Of a DNA stretch of 43,203 bases, positions 1-13,100 are shown piece after piece (position 1 is the stretch's first letter; each line of letters begins with the position of its first letter). Under the pieces are notes generated by a model. The model was not told the DNA's origin. It ran no database searches and saw only the letters and a program-made list of their open reading frames with translations. The stretch comes from Chiua virens (taxonomy: Eukaryota; Basidiomycota; Agaricomycetes; Boletales; Boletaceae). Both the position numbers and the translations under genes were made by a program. The DNA lies in contig JAHNUO010000083.1 of the NCBI GenBank assembly GCA_019787685.1, forward strand, positions 1 to 43,203. The letters run 5' to 3'.

Positions 1-450
1 GAAAACCATGTGGCTCGCCTAAGTACCATACTGTTGTCCGTTAGTAGGGCTAAAGTACAGCCACTGCGCGGCACCACCCGAGTCGCGGCTGCATAGCCAC
101 AATTGTGTTGAACGCGATTTAGTGGACACTAAAACTCATGCCTCATGTGCGCTGTGACATGTGTGACCAAAAAAATGGCTGGGTCATATATGGGGGAAGT
201 AGGCAACTCGAGTTACATAACAAGTCAAATACCTTGACACAACCTATCAAATTTGCTACACAAGGCTGCTACTTCAATTAGATTGAAGTATACTCGAGTG
301 ATTGCAATCAAACCCTTCCCCTGCAGCCCTGTATAGAGCATTTGTGGGTACAAAACTGAATATTGAGCTTGGAATCAACAAAATTATGTGTGTAATGGTG
401 CAATCTGTGTACTATAAAACATCCTATCTAATAAATTTGATAATAATTAG
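1..450. other. Left-edge stretch without a supported gene
   Basis: I see no convincing coding exon here. The sequence from about 300 to 450 may be an intron or 5' part of the Helitron fragment that follows, because an AG acceptor at 449-450 precedes its first recognisable exon. Confidence 0.4.
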
Positions 451-2099
451 GACAACACCACCTACATTGCCACAACGAGCACAACAAGCTGCTCGCCAAG
501 CTGAGCGGATGCAACGTCAGATGGGTTCACCACCTGGACGCCGCCAGCCACAACATGTCCCTAATGCTTTAATGGTATGTTATATTTGTCACATACTGCT
601 ATATAATATGGCATTGATTCAAAATTCAGCATCATCCTCCTGTACCTGTGGATCAATACCCAGGTATACCACGTCACCAGATTGAGCATCTACATGTTCA
701 AAGGATGCGACGTCTACACTCACCCCCACCACCTGCTGCACCATCACATCATTTTGACCAGTTTGCTCCACCTCCTATGGGCTTTTCTACATTTGCTCAG
801 CCACCCAGTGATATGTTTCGGAGTAGTACTTTGGAGAACAAAGTGGATTACAATGCCAGATTGATGGACAACTTTAATACCACTCATCAAAATTGACGTA
901 ACAGAAGGTCCAATCGTCGTCCTGCTGTTGTTCAATCAATGAATGCCCAAGCTGGTCCTGCACATTCTCCTCCTCCTCCTATCCAACAATATCAGGACAC
1001 GATTGATTTTCAAAATCAGGAGAGACTACGGCAAGCACAAATGCAACACATAGAATATAGGAGACAATTGGAACAAGAGGAGTATAGGAGGCAATTGGAA
1101 TTACAAGAGCAGGCCTTGGAGTACCAAAGACTACTGGAACACTGGCATCAAAAAGAATTGGAGCGACAACAAGAGGCACAACATAGACTATTGGAGCAGC
1201 AGAGAATATTGGATCTACAGCAAATGCAACAACAGTTAGAACATCAAAGACTTGGACAATTGGAATTGCAACGAGAATTAGTACAGCAAAGACTATTGGA
1301 GCAACAGCGGCACCAGGAAATACAGGAACAGGAGGAAATCCATCAATCTCAGGAGGAAAATGCAATCAGTCAAATACAACAGCTTTCTCAGCTTTTGGTT
1401 GAAGAAGCATTGCATGAACATAGTCAGCGTTCTGCGGAACACTATAATCAAGATCAACAGAGACAACAACAACACCATCATTCTGATGCTGGATCTCCTC
1501 CTCCCTCTTCTCATGCATTCCCCAGACAATCTGTATCTAGAAGTCCATCACTGGGACCAGCTCCAAGATCTCCACATCCACCACCTCCTGATCCTGATCC
1601 ATCTGATTCCAGTTCCAGTGACTCTGAAAATGCCCATGGTAATCCACAGCCTCTACATTGCATTCCACCTGGTGGTAGAATATATACCGAGCCAGTTGAA
1701 GTGCACTCTCTTGGACCTATGAACATTCAATGTCCTAATTGCCATGCTCTCCATTTCATTTCGGAAAAGCTTAGCAACTCAGGTGTTCGCAATCCTCGGT
1801 TTGGAATATGTTGTCTTCAGGGTCAAGTTGATCTGCCTCGCATACAACAATGGCCACATGTCCTACAAGAGTTGTTTGATGACCCTCGAGATGTCAAAAA
1901 CTTTAAGAAGAAGATTCGACAATATAACAATGCCCTGGCATTCACCTCGGTTGGCACCGACATGGACAACACTGCCATTCAAGGCTCTGGACCAGCATCT
2001 TTTCGTATTCATGGTGCACTTCACCATCTCATGGGAGCTCTTATACCACCTGATGGAGTACAGCCATCCTATGCTATGAGCACATTTTACACTCCCTAG
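451..2099 (+). pseudogene. Helitron Rep/helicase fragment (N-terminal part only)
   Basis: Exons 451-574 and 630-2099 (55 bp GT-AG intron) form one frame. The product starts with a Pro/Gln-rich stretch and a long Gln/Glu/Arg-rich coiled-coil-like region (about 1000-1380). It ends in a domain that resembles the Helitron helicase-like N-terminal domain of plant and fungal Helitrons: CPNCHALHF, a CCLQGQVDLP segment, IRQYNNALAFTSVG and FRIHGALHHLMG. The usual continuation (Rep HUH motif and SF1 helicase) is absent, because the frame stops right after this domain at 2097-2099. A TGA at 894-896 interrupts the frame; reading continues in frame on both sides and the next codons are Arg-rich, so a CGA to TGA change is the simplest cause. 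The fragment cannot drive transposition. Recognition rests on motif similarity. Confidence 0.75.
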
Positions 2100-2140
2100 G
2101 GTCTAGTTTTTTCTGTTTTTCTGATATTATACTCATGATA

Positions 2141-3484
2141 TGTCCCTCCTAGAGGGACATCCTACACATGGGTAAAACACCCTAGCTTATGTGATCTCTA
2201 GAGCTTCAATATCTGATATGTCCCTCTAGGAAGGACACTCACACATGGGAAGAATTGTGATGTGATGTCTTCTTTATATCACAAAGTATATGTCCCTCTT
2301 GGAAGGACAACTACACACAGGGAATAGATTTATAAGTGATTGTGATTCTGGACTATGTTCTGTCCTTCCAGGAAGGACAGCCAGACATGGGCTTAATGCT
2401 GACTAATTGAGATCTGACAGTAGACATGTCCCTCCAAGAAGGACATGCTACAGGCCACAGTGATATTCCCACCCAATGGTGACTAATGGTGATCTCACAA
2501 TGTGCATGTCCCTCCAGGAAGGACATGCTACAGGCCACAGTGATATTCCCACCCAATGGTGACTAAGGGTAATCTCATAGTGTGCATGTCCCTCCAGGAA
2601 GGACATGCTACAGGCCACAGTGATATTCCCACCCAATGATGACTAATGATACTCTCACTATGTGCATGTCCCTCCAGGAAGGACATGCTACAGGCCACAG
2701 TGATATTCCCACCCAATGGTGACTAATGATACTCTCACTATGTGCATGTCCCTCCAGGAAGGACATGCTTCAGGCCACAGTGATATTCCCACCCAATGGT
2801 GACTAATGGTGATCTCACAGTGTGCATGTCCCTCCAGGAAGGACATGCTTCAGGCCACAGTGATATTCCCACCCAATGGTGACTAATGGTGATCTCACAG
2901 TGTGCATGTCCCTCCAGGAAGGACATGCTGCAGGCCACAGTGATATTCCCACCCAATGGTGACTAATGGTGATCTCACAGTGTGCATGTCCCTCCAGGAA
3001 GGACATGCTGCAGGCCACAGTGATATTCCCACCCAATGGTGACTAATGGTGATCTCACAGTGTGCATGTCCCTCCAGGAAGGACATGCTGCAGGCCACAG
3101 TGATATTCTCACACAAGCTTACTAATGGCAATCTCACAGTGTGCATGTCCCTCCAGGAAGGACATGCTGCAGGCCAAAGTGATATTCTGACCCAATGCTG
3201 ACTAATGGTGATCTCACAGTGTGTATGTCCCTCCAGGAAGGACATGCTGCAGGCCACAGTGATATTCTGATCCAATGGTGACTAATGGTGATCTCACAGT
3301 GTGCATGTCCCTCCAGGAAGGACATGCTGTAGGCCAGAGTGGTATTCTCACCCAATGGTGACTAATGGTGATCTCACAGTGTGTATGTCCCTCCAGGAAG
3401 GACATGCTGCAAGTCAGTTCCTACCCAGTGTTGATTAATGATGATCTCACTGTGTGCATGGCCCTCCATGAAGGACATGTTGCA
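2141..3484. repeat. Hairpin-bearing satellite, mostly 80 bp units
   Basis: Four diverged units with 70-80 bp spacing (palindromes at 2141, 2219, 2291, 2361) lead into a regular array of 14 units of 80 bp (one of 79) starting near 2427. Each unit contains a short palindrome of the type TGTCC(C/T)TCC-N-GGAAGGACA; the one at 2361-2379 has perfect 9 bp arms. Between palindromes lies a conserved spacer with GGCCACAGTGATATTCCCAC. Open frames on the minus strand are a by-product of the repeats and not genes. Confidence 0.9.
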
Positions 3485-3522
3485 GCAAGATTGACATGCC
3501 TATCTCTATGTCTCGCCGTCTC

Positions 3523-4479
<957 letters not shown>

Positions 4480-5398
4480 TCATCCTGACCGAGTCGCGAA
4501 TGAGTCATGTTTGAACTTCAACAACCCCTCTTCCGCCAGATTCAGGTCTGGTGAACACGGGTGAACCCATTCAAGGCGAACGCCCTGTTGGAGAATCAAC
4601 ATTAGGACTTCTGCCCCATCATCCATCGCTGTATTATCCATCACGATCACACATCCACCAGCCGCTGCCCTCGGAGTAGCCCTCGTCCTCAGAAACTCAT
4701 AAGCTTTCACTGTGGGTAGGAAACGAGACATACCCCGTTCGTTCTCAACCCGATCCAACCTGCCAGAATCGTCCACCTGAGCAGCGCCCCCATACTGACC
4801 TGACTGCCATCAACAAAACACCTCATCGCTATCCGTGCGATGACCCTCCCATCACCGTCCATATAATCTGGCAATGCTGCTCGATTCTTTCCTTCCTTCA
4901 AGTTCGAACTTTAACCTTTGAGGTCTCGTCGACCAACCTGATTTGCTCTTGGTCACCCTTGCCCAACCATTCGGAACTTGGTCGATTTCGCCCTCAGTGA
5001 ACGTCCGAGCCGCATTCCTTGCCAATGTGCCAAAGCTTCTCCCCAGTCACCCAGCTCGCTGGTATATCCCCGCATTCGACATCACGGGACGTGGTGGAAA
5101 AATCGACACAGACTTGGCAATCCGTCCTGTCCAACAAGGGTGAGCGATTCATCTAGAAAATAATACTCTGGCCTTGCCCACACGAGACCAACCCCATGGT
5201 TGATCTCGTCGCAATCAAGGTTCCAAGCTCATTCAGGAACGTGTGAGGCTCGGTGAGTAACGATGCCTTCAATCTGCCACGAGAGCTCCAGGACGCTGCA
5301 ACGAAACCTTTGTTTCCGGATGATGGCAGCACGATCCCTAGTATAAGACACCCAAGTCCTTCGTGAACCCTGATCACAACGAGCCTTACGCCGTCCAT
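4480..5398 (-). pseudogene. Tc1/mariner-IS630 type DDE transposase, decayed
   Basis: Three minus-strand blocks in different frames add up to a DDE_3-like transposase. From 5' to 3': 5398-5153 (LLTEPHTFLNELGTLI, like the helix before the catalytic core in IS630/Tc1 proteins), 4901-4707 (LPDYMDGDGRVIARI and FVDGSQVS, like the ALPAxxLDGII...GSV segment), and 4776-4480 (VIVMDNTAMDDG, then CSPDLNLAEE). The second Asp and the final Glu are 34 residues apart, which gives a DD34E spacing. Frame changes between the blocks mean no intact enzyme can be made. Family elements duplicate a TA target, as does the MITE at 17768-18030, but no sequence link between the two is visible. Confidence 0.7.
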
Positions 5399-6860
5399 GA
5401 TTTAAGGCTTTGCTCCATCGGTCCCATCACTGCTACCATGTTATATCTACATTTACATCCTGTACACGACATCCTGATCGACCACGAAATCGACAGGACT
5501 GCCATGATTTATACGAATGGCTGCAAAATCAGATCGTTGGCTCGCCGTCCTGAGACTTTTGTCCACCGGAGAAACCGCAGTAAGCTGTGGGTGTCTGTAG
5601 GCAATCCACCCGACTTGCACAGTGCAGACGGTTGGTCCAGTGGCAGCCCATCCACTGGCAGGCATGACAGTTAGGCCGTGTGTTATGAGTCGCTGATGCT
5701 CAAGTCGCTCGCTTTCAGGTGGTGTCCCAATCGTCACAAGACTGAATCCTCGACATTCAAAGCCGTCAGGACTGAGAGGTTCATCGGCGGCGTTCTTCAG
5801 TTGTCACATTCATGTAGACCCGGCGGCGCTCACAAATCTCATTCTCTGGTGATATGGCATCACCCTTGCTGTACCGGTATCATCGGAGGAATATGTTTTC
5901 TTCTTTGCTATGTCGCTCTGGATCTTCGTTCTCATCGTTTGCACTTGCAGCTCAACCAGACCTCTCCTTCCTGAAGATGACGAGGTTGATCGACATGTTC
6001 TTTGTCGTCAACTCTTTTGCTCGCTCGATCACACCTTCAAAGTCTGTCGTCTTCAAAAGCAAAAACCCTAGCTTCGTCAGAATTCGAGGTATGTATAACG
6101 AGACATCATAATCATCGTAATCGAGGTGTGATTGTGACTGGACTTGATTTTTTGTTTTTGTTTTTGTTTTTTTTTCCACTCACGTATGGACTGAGAACAG
6201 GTGATGCGGTTGTACATCCAGGACTTTGACGCGTCTATCCACAGTCCTGTAGACATGACAGTCAGGCCGACAAGTTGCTGATGTGACCTCCTGGTCATCG
6301 TCATGTCACCATCTCTTGAACTCGCAGTTCTCACTCGGTTCTACCAAGCATGTCATTTATCTGAGCCAGCGCTAACTACCGTCCACACGTCAGTCCACTT
6401 GCGACCACTTTTCTTCAGGCCCAGGTCTGCTTCTAGGTTGAATCCGACAGCCCATTTGCCTTTCATCATGGCATTATTGTGGTGCTACCACGTCACGGGG
6501 CATGTACTCCAAGTCTCTAACGCAGCAATATGCCATAGTATGTGATTTGATTTTCGATGCACCTCTTGACCGGTTTTTTTTCTGTAGAATCTGACCCTTT
6601 TCGGCATACCTTCTCGCCGGAAGGGTTGTCAGCATCCCGTACTCGCATCCTCCTCGATCATTGTCCTTTGACTCATCCCGCAGCGTTGGTCCCAGCTGTC
6701 TGGGCTATCCTAGGGTCGCTTGTGAGTTATTCTAGTCACCACTCAGGGAGTACTACATGGCAGCCGGAGTGCCTCTCTGGGCGATGACATCCGTGTGTAA
6801 CACACCCTGACGACTCTATGTCCAGGGCTGGTGGAGGATCATGCTTGCAGCGAAACCCTT
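5399..6860. other. Repeat-like remnant region, no gene supported
   Basis: Only short unrelated open frames. A weak direct repeat is seen around 5657 and 6244 (CATGACAGTYAGGCCG core), which suggests decayed duplicated elements. Nothing else recognisable. Confidence 0.35.
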
Positions 6861-6913
6861 AGTGAGTTAACCCCTTCCGACCGTAGTCCTCTAGTACGCT
6901 CAGTAACCGAAGG

Positions 6914-6950
6914 GGCTTTTTTTTTTTTTTGAGAAAAAAAAAAAAAAGCT
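6914..6950. repeat. Poly-T/poly-A palindrome
   Basis: GGCT followed by a T tract, a short GAG spacer and an A tract ending AAGCT; the arms are complementary and could form an A:T hairpin just upstream of the large helicase gene. Confidence 0.8.
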
Positions 6951-6961
6951 GATCACGGAAG

Positions 6962-7112
6962 AGCCTTGGCCCAGCGGGTTAGCGTCTGAGTTGGAGGCGA
7001 GGTTGAAACGAAGAAATCGAAGTGATAAAAGGCGACAGCACTCTTCTCAGAGCTTGTTTCCCATTCGTTACTATCGCCTTGTATTCTCTCCCTCGAGTTC
7101 GAATCCAACGCA
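6962..7112 (+). other. tRNA-like sequence with A-box and B-box look-alikes
   Basis: TGGCCCAGCGGGTTAGCG near 6970 fits a Pol III A-box/D-arm, and GAGTTCGAATCC near 7095 fits a B-box. TCTGAG after the A-box can pair with CTCAGA near 7043 as an anticodon-stem-like helix. The T-stem does not pair well and the A-to-B spacing (about 120 bp) is too long for an ordinary tRNA, so it may be a SINE-like or decayed tRNA sequence, or chance. Confidence 0.25.
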
Positions 7113-7118
7113 GAACCT

Positions 7119-10100
7119 ATGCCTGAGTGTACGACGCCCCACTGCCTCGCCCCACTGGGAGACCCCACCACAAAAAAACACGCGTGGAATTACCACGTCA
7201 CCCCCATTCCGTTCTCCGTAGCTGGTATGGTCATGAGTTTCCACGTGCATGAAGGGAAGCTGCTTTGCCCTTTCCCCCAGTGCTCCACGTCCTTGAATAG
7301 AAGGGACCGAGCGATAAGACACGCCCGTGACATTCATGGCATCCCCGGTGACATACTCATCTTTGAAAAGCCCTCCGGTGAGTGAATGCCGCGACTCCAA
7401 GTCTACTACCGTCTCAAATCTGACCTCCAAAGTTACCTCTCTGACTGCGGGAGGCCACCAGGGGCCCAGTTCGTCCCCAAATACTCCTATAGTCATGCTG
7501 GACGATCCGAAAGAAACGAGCACTAGTAAGTGACTTGAGCTACAGCCTCCGGCGTTCTTTCCACTGATGGCCCTTCAACCAGACCCAACCCGTCATCCCG
7601 CTTCCGTGGAGTCTGCAGAGACTCCCCAAGAAACTTGTGAGCCAGCCCATGAATAAGCCACATAACCCGCTCACCTTTCGTTCCTTCGTTCCTTCTTTTT
7701 CTTCTTTCTTCTTCTTTGACCTCCATTCAACTCAGTCCGTCGCGGTGGCGAACAGAAGGTGGCTCTCAACCCCGACGTCAACTATCTAGAAGGTGGCGGC
7801 GTTCTTGACAAGCTTGGGATCTGGTATCACCATGGCCTTGACGTCTTCCTCTGCCGCTCTTGCAGCACATGCTTGACCCTAGACATTCTCAACGGCCACT
7901 GCAGAGGCCAGCACAAAGTATCCATGTCCCCCGACCTGACGGAGGAGCTCCATGCGTTCAACCAGTCTCACCACGTCTACGAACGACCACAGGACGTCCC
8001 CCTCCCATGTCCAGGCGGGCCTGTCATCGATGGTTTGTCTTCACCAGAGAACGGGTTCGCGTGTGGCTTTCCCGGCTGCGATTACTCCGTAAAGAGTGAA
8101 GAGACGATGAAAAAACACGAGCGCAATTGCCACGATCGCCGTCCACTTCAACCTACTTCATATCAGACCTGCAAGGTGCAGACGCTCTTCCGTGCCGTTG
8201 GCAACGTGTACTTCGAGGTCGAGGAGTCAGCGAAGGAAGGACAGCAGCCGCTCCTACGGCAAGCCTTGAAGGAGCTGGGAGGGCAGGACGACTCGGAGGA
8301 GGCTGCCATCGCCACCGACAAGGACCGAAACCCTCCAGCGCTGTTGAAAACGACGGGATGGGCGGACTACTTGCCCCACGTCCGCGCCAATAGGACCCTC
8401 CGTGCAAACGCCTTGGCTCTCAAGGGGAGGCGTGACCCGAGCGAGCTCGGTGGCATTTTACCGGGTCTAGAAGCCGCAGTCGATGAGATATTCACCATGG
8501 GCCGGTATGCGTTGAATGGGCACCCGTCCAAGCTCACCGTACTGAAATTGCTCCTGTATGGGGATAACATACCGAGTGATAAGTCAGTCTCACGACATGA
8601 ATTCCTCCCGACCGTTACGCTGACGATGTGATGGCTTCTGCAGACCGAAACACTGGAGCCCCATCGCTGCCTCCAACGTCGAGTACTCGGCGTTCGTCAC
8701 AGAATGGATGACAGCGGTCCTCCGGTCCTCGTCTGGGAATTCGAGCGCCGGTGGCTTCCACTTTACGCTCTCAAAGGACCAAGAATCTCACCTACGAGCA
8801 CTCGAGCATGCGCTGAGACAGAAGGATGCAGTCAAGGCAGTGCAGTCTTGCCAGAAATTCTTGTGGAGCATCACGTCTGCCCAGCCTGACGGCAGAGACG
8901 CTTGGAAGGACGTCACGCAGCAGTGGATTTGGCTGAGGGCTCTCCGGTCGGACGGTAACTTCTATGGACCGTCGTCACTCACCCCAGACTTGGCGAAGAT
9001 ACGATACGTGATGCGACAGACCGCCTTGCTGCAGGCTATCACCCAGCAGTCAGGAAGTGAGGAGGCGCTGGTCGAGTGAGTGACACCCATCGAAAGCATG
9101 GACCCGAATGCTGACGCCATAGTACGCCCGTTCTGTAGCCGGGTGGTGACATTGCACGCGGACGTACTGAAGCCGGGGAAGCCGACGCCGTTCAACATGG
9201 TGACGGACCTGTCTGCGTATGCATCGTCCCTGGTGCATTCAGAGGTGAAGGACCCCAAGGTCACCCTCTCCGAGGACTATAGGTCGTTCACGGTCGGCAC
9301 TCAGACGATGTCACTCGATAGGCTTCGAGGGGGGATCCAGACCGCGATCGCTGCCATCTGGACGGCATACGACCACATCGTCCATTGCGACAGAATCGTT
9401 CCAGAGGGGCTTCAACCGGTCGACGACCTTTCGAATGACGCACGAGGTTACAGCTTCTTGTGTGAAAGGCCCTTTAGTGAAAAACGACGGTCGATGCTCT
9501 GTCACCTGGTGTGCATTTACAAGCTCGCGAGCTTGGACTGCGAGGGTAGGCTTTGCTGGGACGTTCCTCAGGTCAAATGTTTGCTTGCGAAGTGCGAGCG
9601 GCTGTGGGACAACGTCCTCCACGTGCTGTTCATCACGATGGGGGTCTCGACCCGCGTCTCTCAGTTCTCACGGATGCAGCTAAGGAACGGAGACCGTCAG
9701 CGTAACCTTCAGTTTAGGAACGGGGAGATGTTCTTCATGACGCGGGACAGCAAGACGAGCAGTACGCTTGGGAGGGATTCGTGCGTTCCGTCATTTCCTC
9801 CCTCGCAAGTCGCCTCGCTGCTGCTTGAGCTCGTCGGAGGTGGACTTCGAGAAGCTGAAGCATGTCTGGTGGGACAAGCGTACGGGTCAGAGGCGATGGA
9901 GCTGCACAGAAGGTGACAGAAAAAATCTCTTGCGTCGAGTCATTTTCTGACTTCTTTACTCCTCCCTGGAACAGCTACCTCTGTATGCGTGGGGGAAAGA
10001 GGCTGGAGCCGGAGCAATTTTACAGCATGTTCGCAGCGAAGAATGGCGAGCTGTTCGGCTGTGCTTGGGGCTGTAGGGACTATCGCCAAGGTGCGATCTC

Positions 10101-13100
10101 GATGGCCAGGCACTTCATATCTGCGGCAGCTGCTAGTGATGCCACGTTCACTGCTCTCGACGAAGCGCTCGCGGAGGCTGCAGACCACTCTACCCGCATC
10201 GACCATGCGCACTATGGAAGGACGCTTGCTGACCATCCGCGCCTCACGCACAGCGACATCGAGAAACAGCGATGTATATGTCAAGAATGGCATTCCTTCT
10301 TAGGCTTGGGGCCGTTTCCAGTACAAGAGCCGATTGCCGTGGTACGGTCCCGAGGCAATAGCTCTCATGTCGACAAGGAAACGCTGAAGTCAGCACTAGC
10401 CGAGCTACTCCCGGAACTCTGCAGCTCGATCGCGGACGACGTGTCGAAGAAGATGATGTCGATAGCCAACCGTGACGAAGCAGCACCTACCACTGCCTCC
10501 TCCTCTCATGCCAGTGCTCCGAGTCAGTGCACGTCGTCTAGGCCTCGAGCTCTAGGTTCCACCCGCCCCGCTGCCACTGTGGTCAGAATGGAGGTCCCTT
10601 CTGAGCACCTCCCTTCGACTGCCCAAGAGCCTGCTTCCCCATCCCACCTGGCAGGTTTCGGTGTGCCTTCGCCTTCTCGCTACTTCCATGGCCAACCCTC
10701 CCCGCCGCCCGACGATCGCGACGAAATGCACATGCCAATCGGCAATCACGCACCGAAACTTCCTGCAGTGGACGGCCGGAGGTTCCAGATGGAGTTCGAT
10801 GTCTTTTCCTCCGATCCCAATTCGAGTCAGCCTCGAGCCCTCCCGAGTGCCATTTTCGAGAATGGGCACTCTGCACTGGACAAGGGAAAGGGAAAGGGAA
10901 AGGGAAAGGGAAAGGAAGCAGACCTGCCTAGTGTGACAGCTCCAGAGGAATCCATACTTGACCTGACCTCCTCTCCTCCCGTTCTCGATTCGAGTGAAAA
11001 GACGGCGTCTGGTCGGAACCCTGGGGTAGGACTCAAAGCCTTACCCTCTCAGCTGATCGTTCCCATCGGTCAGAGAAAGAGACGTGCCCCAGCTGAACCC
11101 CTGCTGCTAGACTCGGACCTCGGACTCGAGCATGAAGCGGAGACAGCACCAAAGCGAGTACGTAGGGGCACGGACGCAGAGGCTTTTGCTTTGTTCTCTG
11201 ACAACGAAGCGGAAGACGGCGGTGGCTACGACTTCGATCGTGACTGCCTGGACGACCTCATTGCTCCCTCCACTCCAGACTCGGCGGCGGTGACCATGCG
11301 TGACGCCATTCGCTCCAAGATCGCAGAAACAGTGAAGAACCCCAACGCCCGGGAGAAGAGCCCAGAGCAGATGGACGCGCTTCTCGCCATCATGCTGCAG
11401 GATCCAAGGGACCTCGTCGTGGTCATGAAGACGGGAGGCGGGAAGAGTCTGCTGTGGACCATCCCACCCCTTCTCAAGCTCCCTGGCATCTCGGTCGTGA
11501 TTTGCCCCTTCAAGTCGCTGTTAGACGAACAATATGCTCGATGCAAGAGCGCTGGTGTCGTCTGCCACAACTATTGCCATTCGAAAACTGTCCAGGCCGG
11601 CACGCAGAACCTCTTTTTGCAGGTAGAGCACGTGGGCATGAACGTCTTCCAAAAGTGAGTCACCCCTCGACCACCCACGCTTTCCATTTGTCATTGACCC
11701 CCGCCGGGCCCTCCCCCTCAGTCTTTTAATGGAGCCGATCGGGAAAGAGATCAAGAGGGTCTTCGTGGATGAGTTCCATGACATCATTCAATGCCCCCCT
11801 GGGCGTCGTTCGAGCTGGAACACGCTGGCCCGGCAGTGCTCCTCGATGAACATACAGATGATTCTTCTTTCTGCGACATGTCCCCCGTCGATGACTACCG
11901 AGCTGCTTAACCCATTCCAACTGAGAGAAGGCAGAATGAACCTGATTCGAGGGCCCACGGACCGGCCAGAGATCGGCTTGCATTACATCAGAGCCCTGTA
12001 CACCCCGGACGGCCATGTCCTCCACAGCGTCGTGAACCGTTTGCATGCCATGCTGGGCCCTCAGGAGAGAATCCTGGTCTTCCTCAACTCGAAGAAAGAG
12101 GTCGAAGTGTTCGCAGGCAAAGCCAAATGCGCCATGTACCATAGCGAGTTGTTCGAGGCCGGAAACACGAGGAACGAGAACATTCTTCGGTGGGACTTGG
12201 GCGAGACGAAGGTCATGGCCTGCACGACAGGCTTCGCTCAGGGCATCGACAGGCCAAGCGTGCGGTTCGTGGTGATAAAGGACCCTCAGTATGGGCTGCT
12301 GCTGACGATGCAGATGGTCGGTCGTGCCGGAAGAGACGGAAAAGAGTCCCACGCCTTCATCATCGACACGGAAGGGGGGCAAATTTTCAGAAGCAAGAGC
12401 CTCGCTTGCAGCAGTTCGGTGAAACAGGTTATGGGGAACGATGCTCTGTGCAGGGTTCGATCGACTACCAGGGCCCTCGACGGGAAAGGTTACGAGCACC
12501 AATGCAGGGAGCGCCCAGGTCGTGTGGCTTGCGATGTGTGCAATCCGAGCCACCCCATCCACTGCGCTGCGGTCGCTGCCAGCAAGAACGTGAGCGGCCC
12601 AATAATCTCACTAGCCGGGTTCCCCCAGGAAAAAACGAATTCCCCCGCCGGCGTAAAAACCCAAGGGGCTGCAGGTAGCTCAACGCTGCAGGCAAAGGTG
12701 ATCCGTTCGCCACTCTCCAATTCAGAGGCGTGAAAGCTGACATGGTGCTCGAAGCGTGTTCCTCTCTCGGGTGTGGTGGTCCGCCCGATCTCCGACTCAA
12801 ACGCTCAGGCTTCAGACTTCACGAAGCAGGTGTGTTTGACTTGCCCTGCCGTCCTTCAGAAAGCTTACGCAGGTTGTTGGTGCTGCAGCATCGCGGAGAG
12901 CAATTGGGTTCGCAAGACAGCGATGACCTCTATGGGCCGCTTGTGATCGATGCCGCTGTGGCCAAAGCGTTGGATGAGACTGAAGGCCGGCATCGTCGCG
13001 TTTTTGAACCTTCCGGAGCATCCCACAGTGTAGGGGTTCAGAGGAGTGGTACCGCAGAGGCCCTCCAGGCACGGCAGGTAGGTTCTATGTTCGCCCCGCC

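Noticed and set aside
2353..3405. Series of minus-strand open frames (MGGNITVACSMSFLEGH...)
   Set aside because: They are translations of the 80 bp satellite; the 80 bp period is not a multiple of three and the frames overlap each other.
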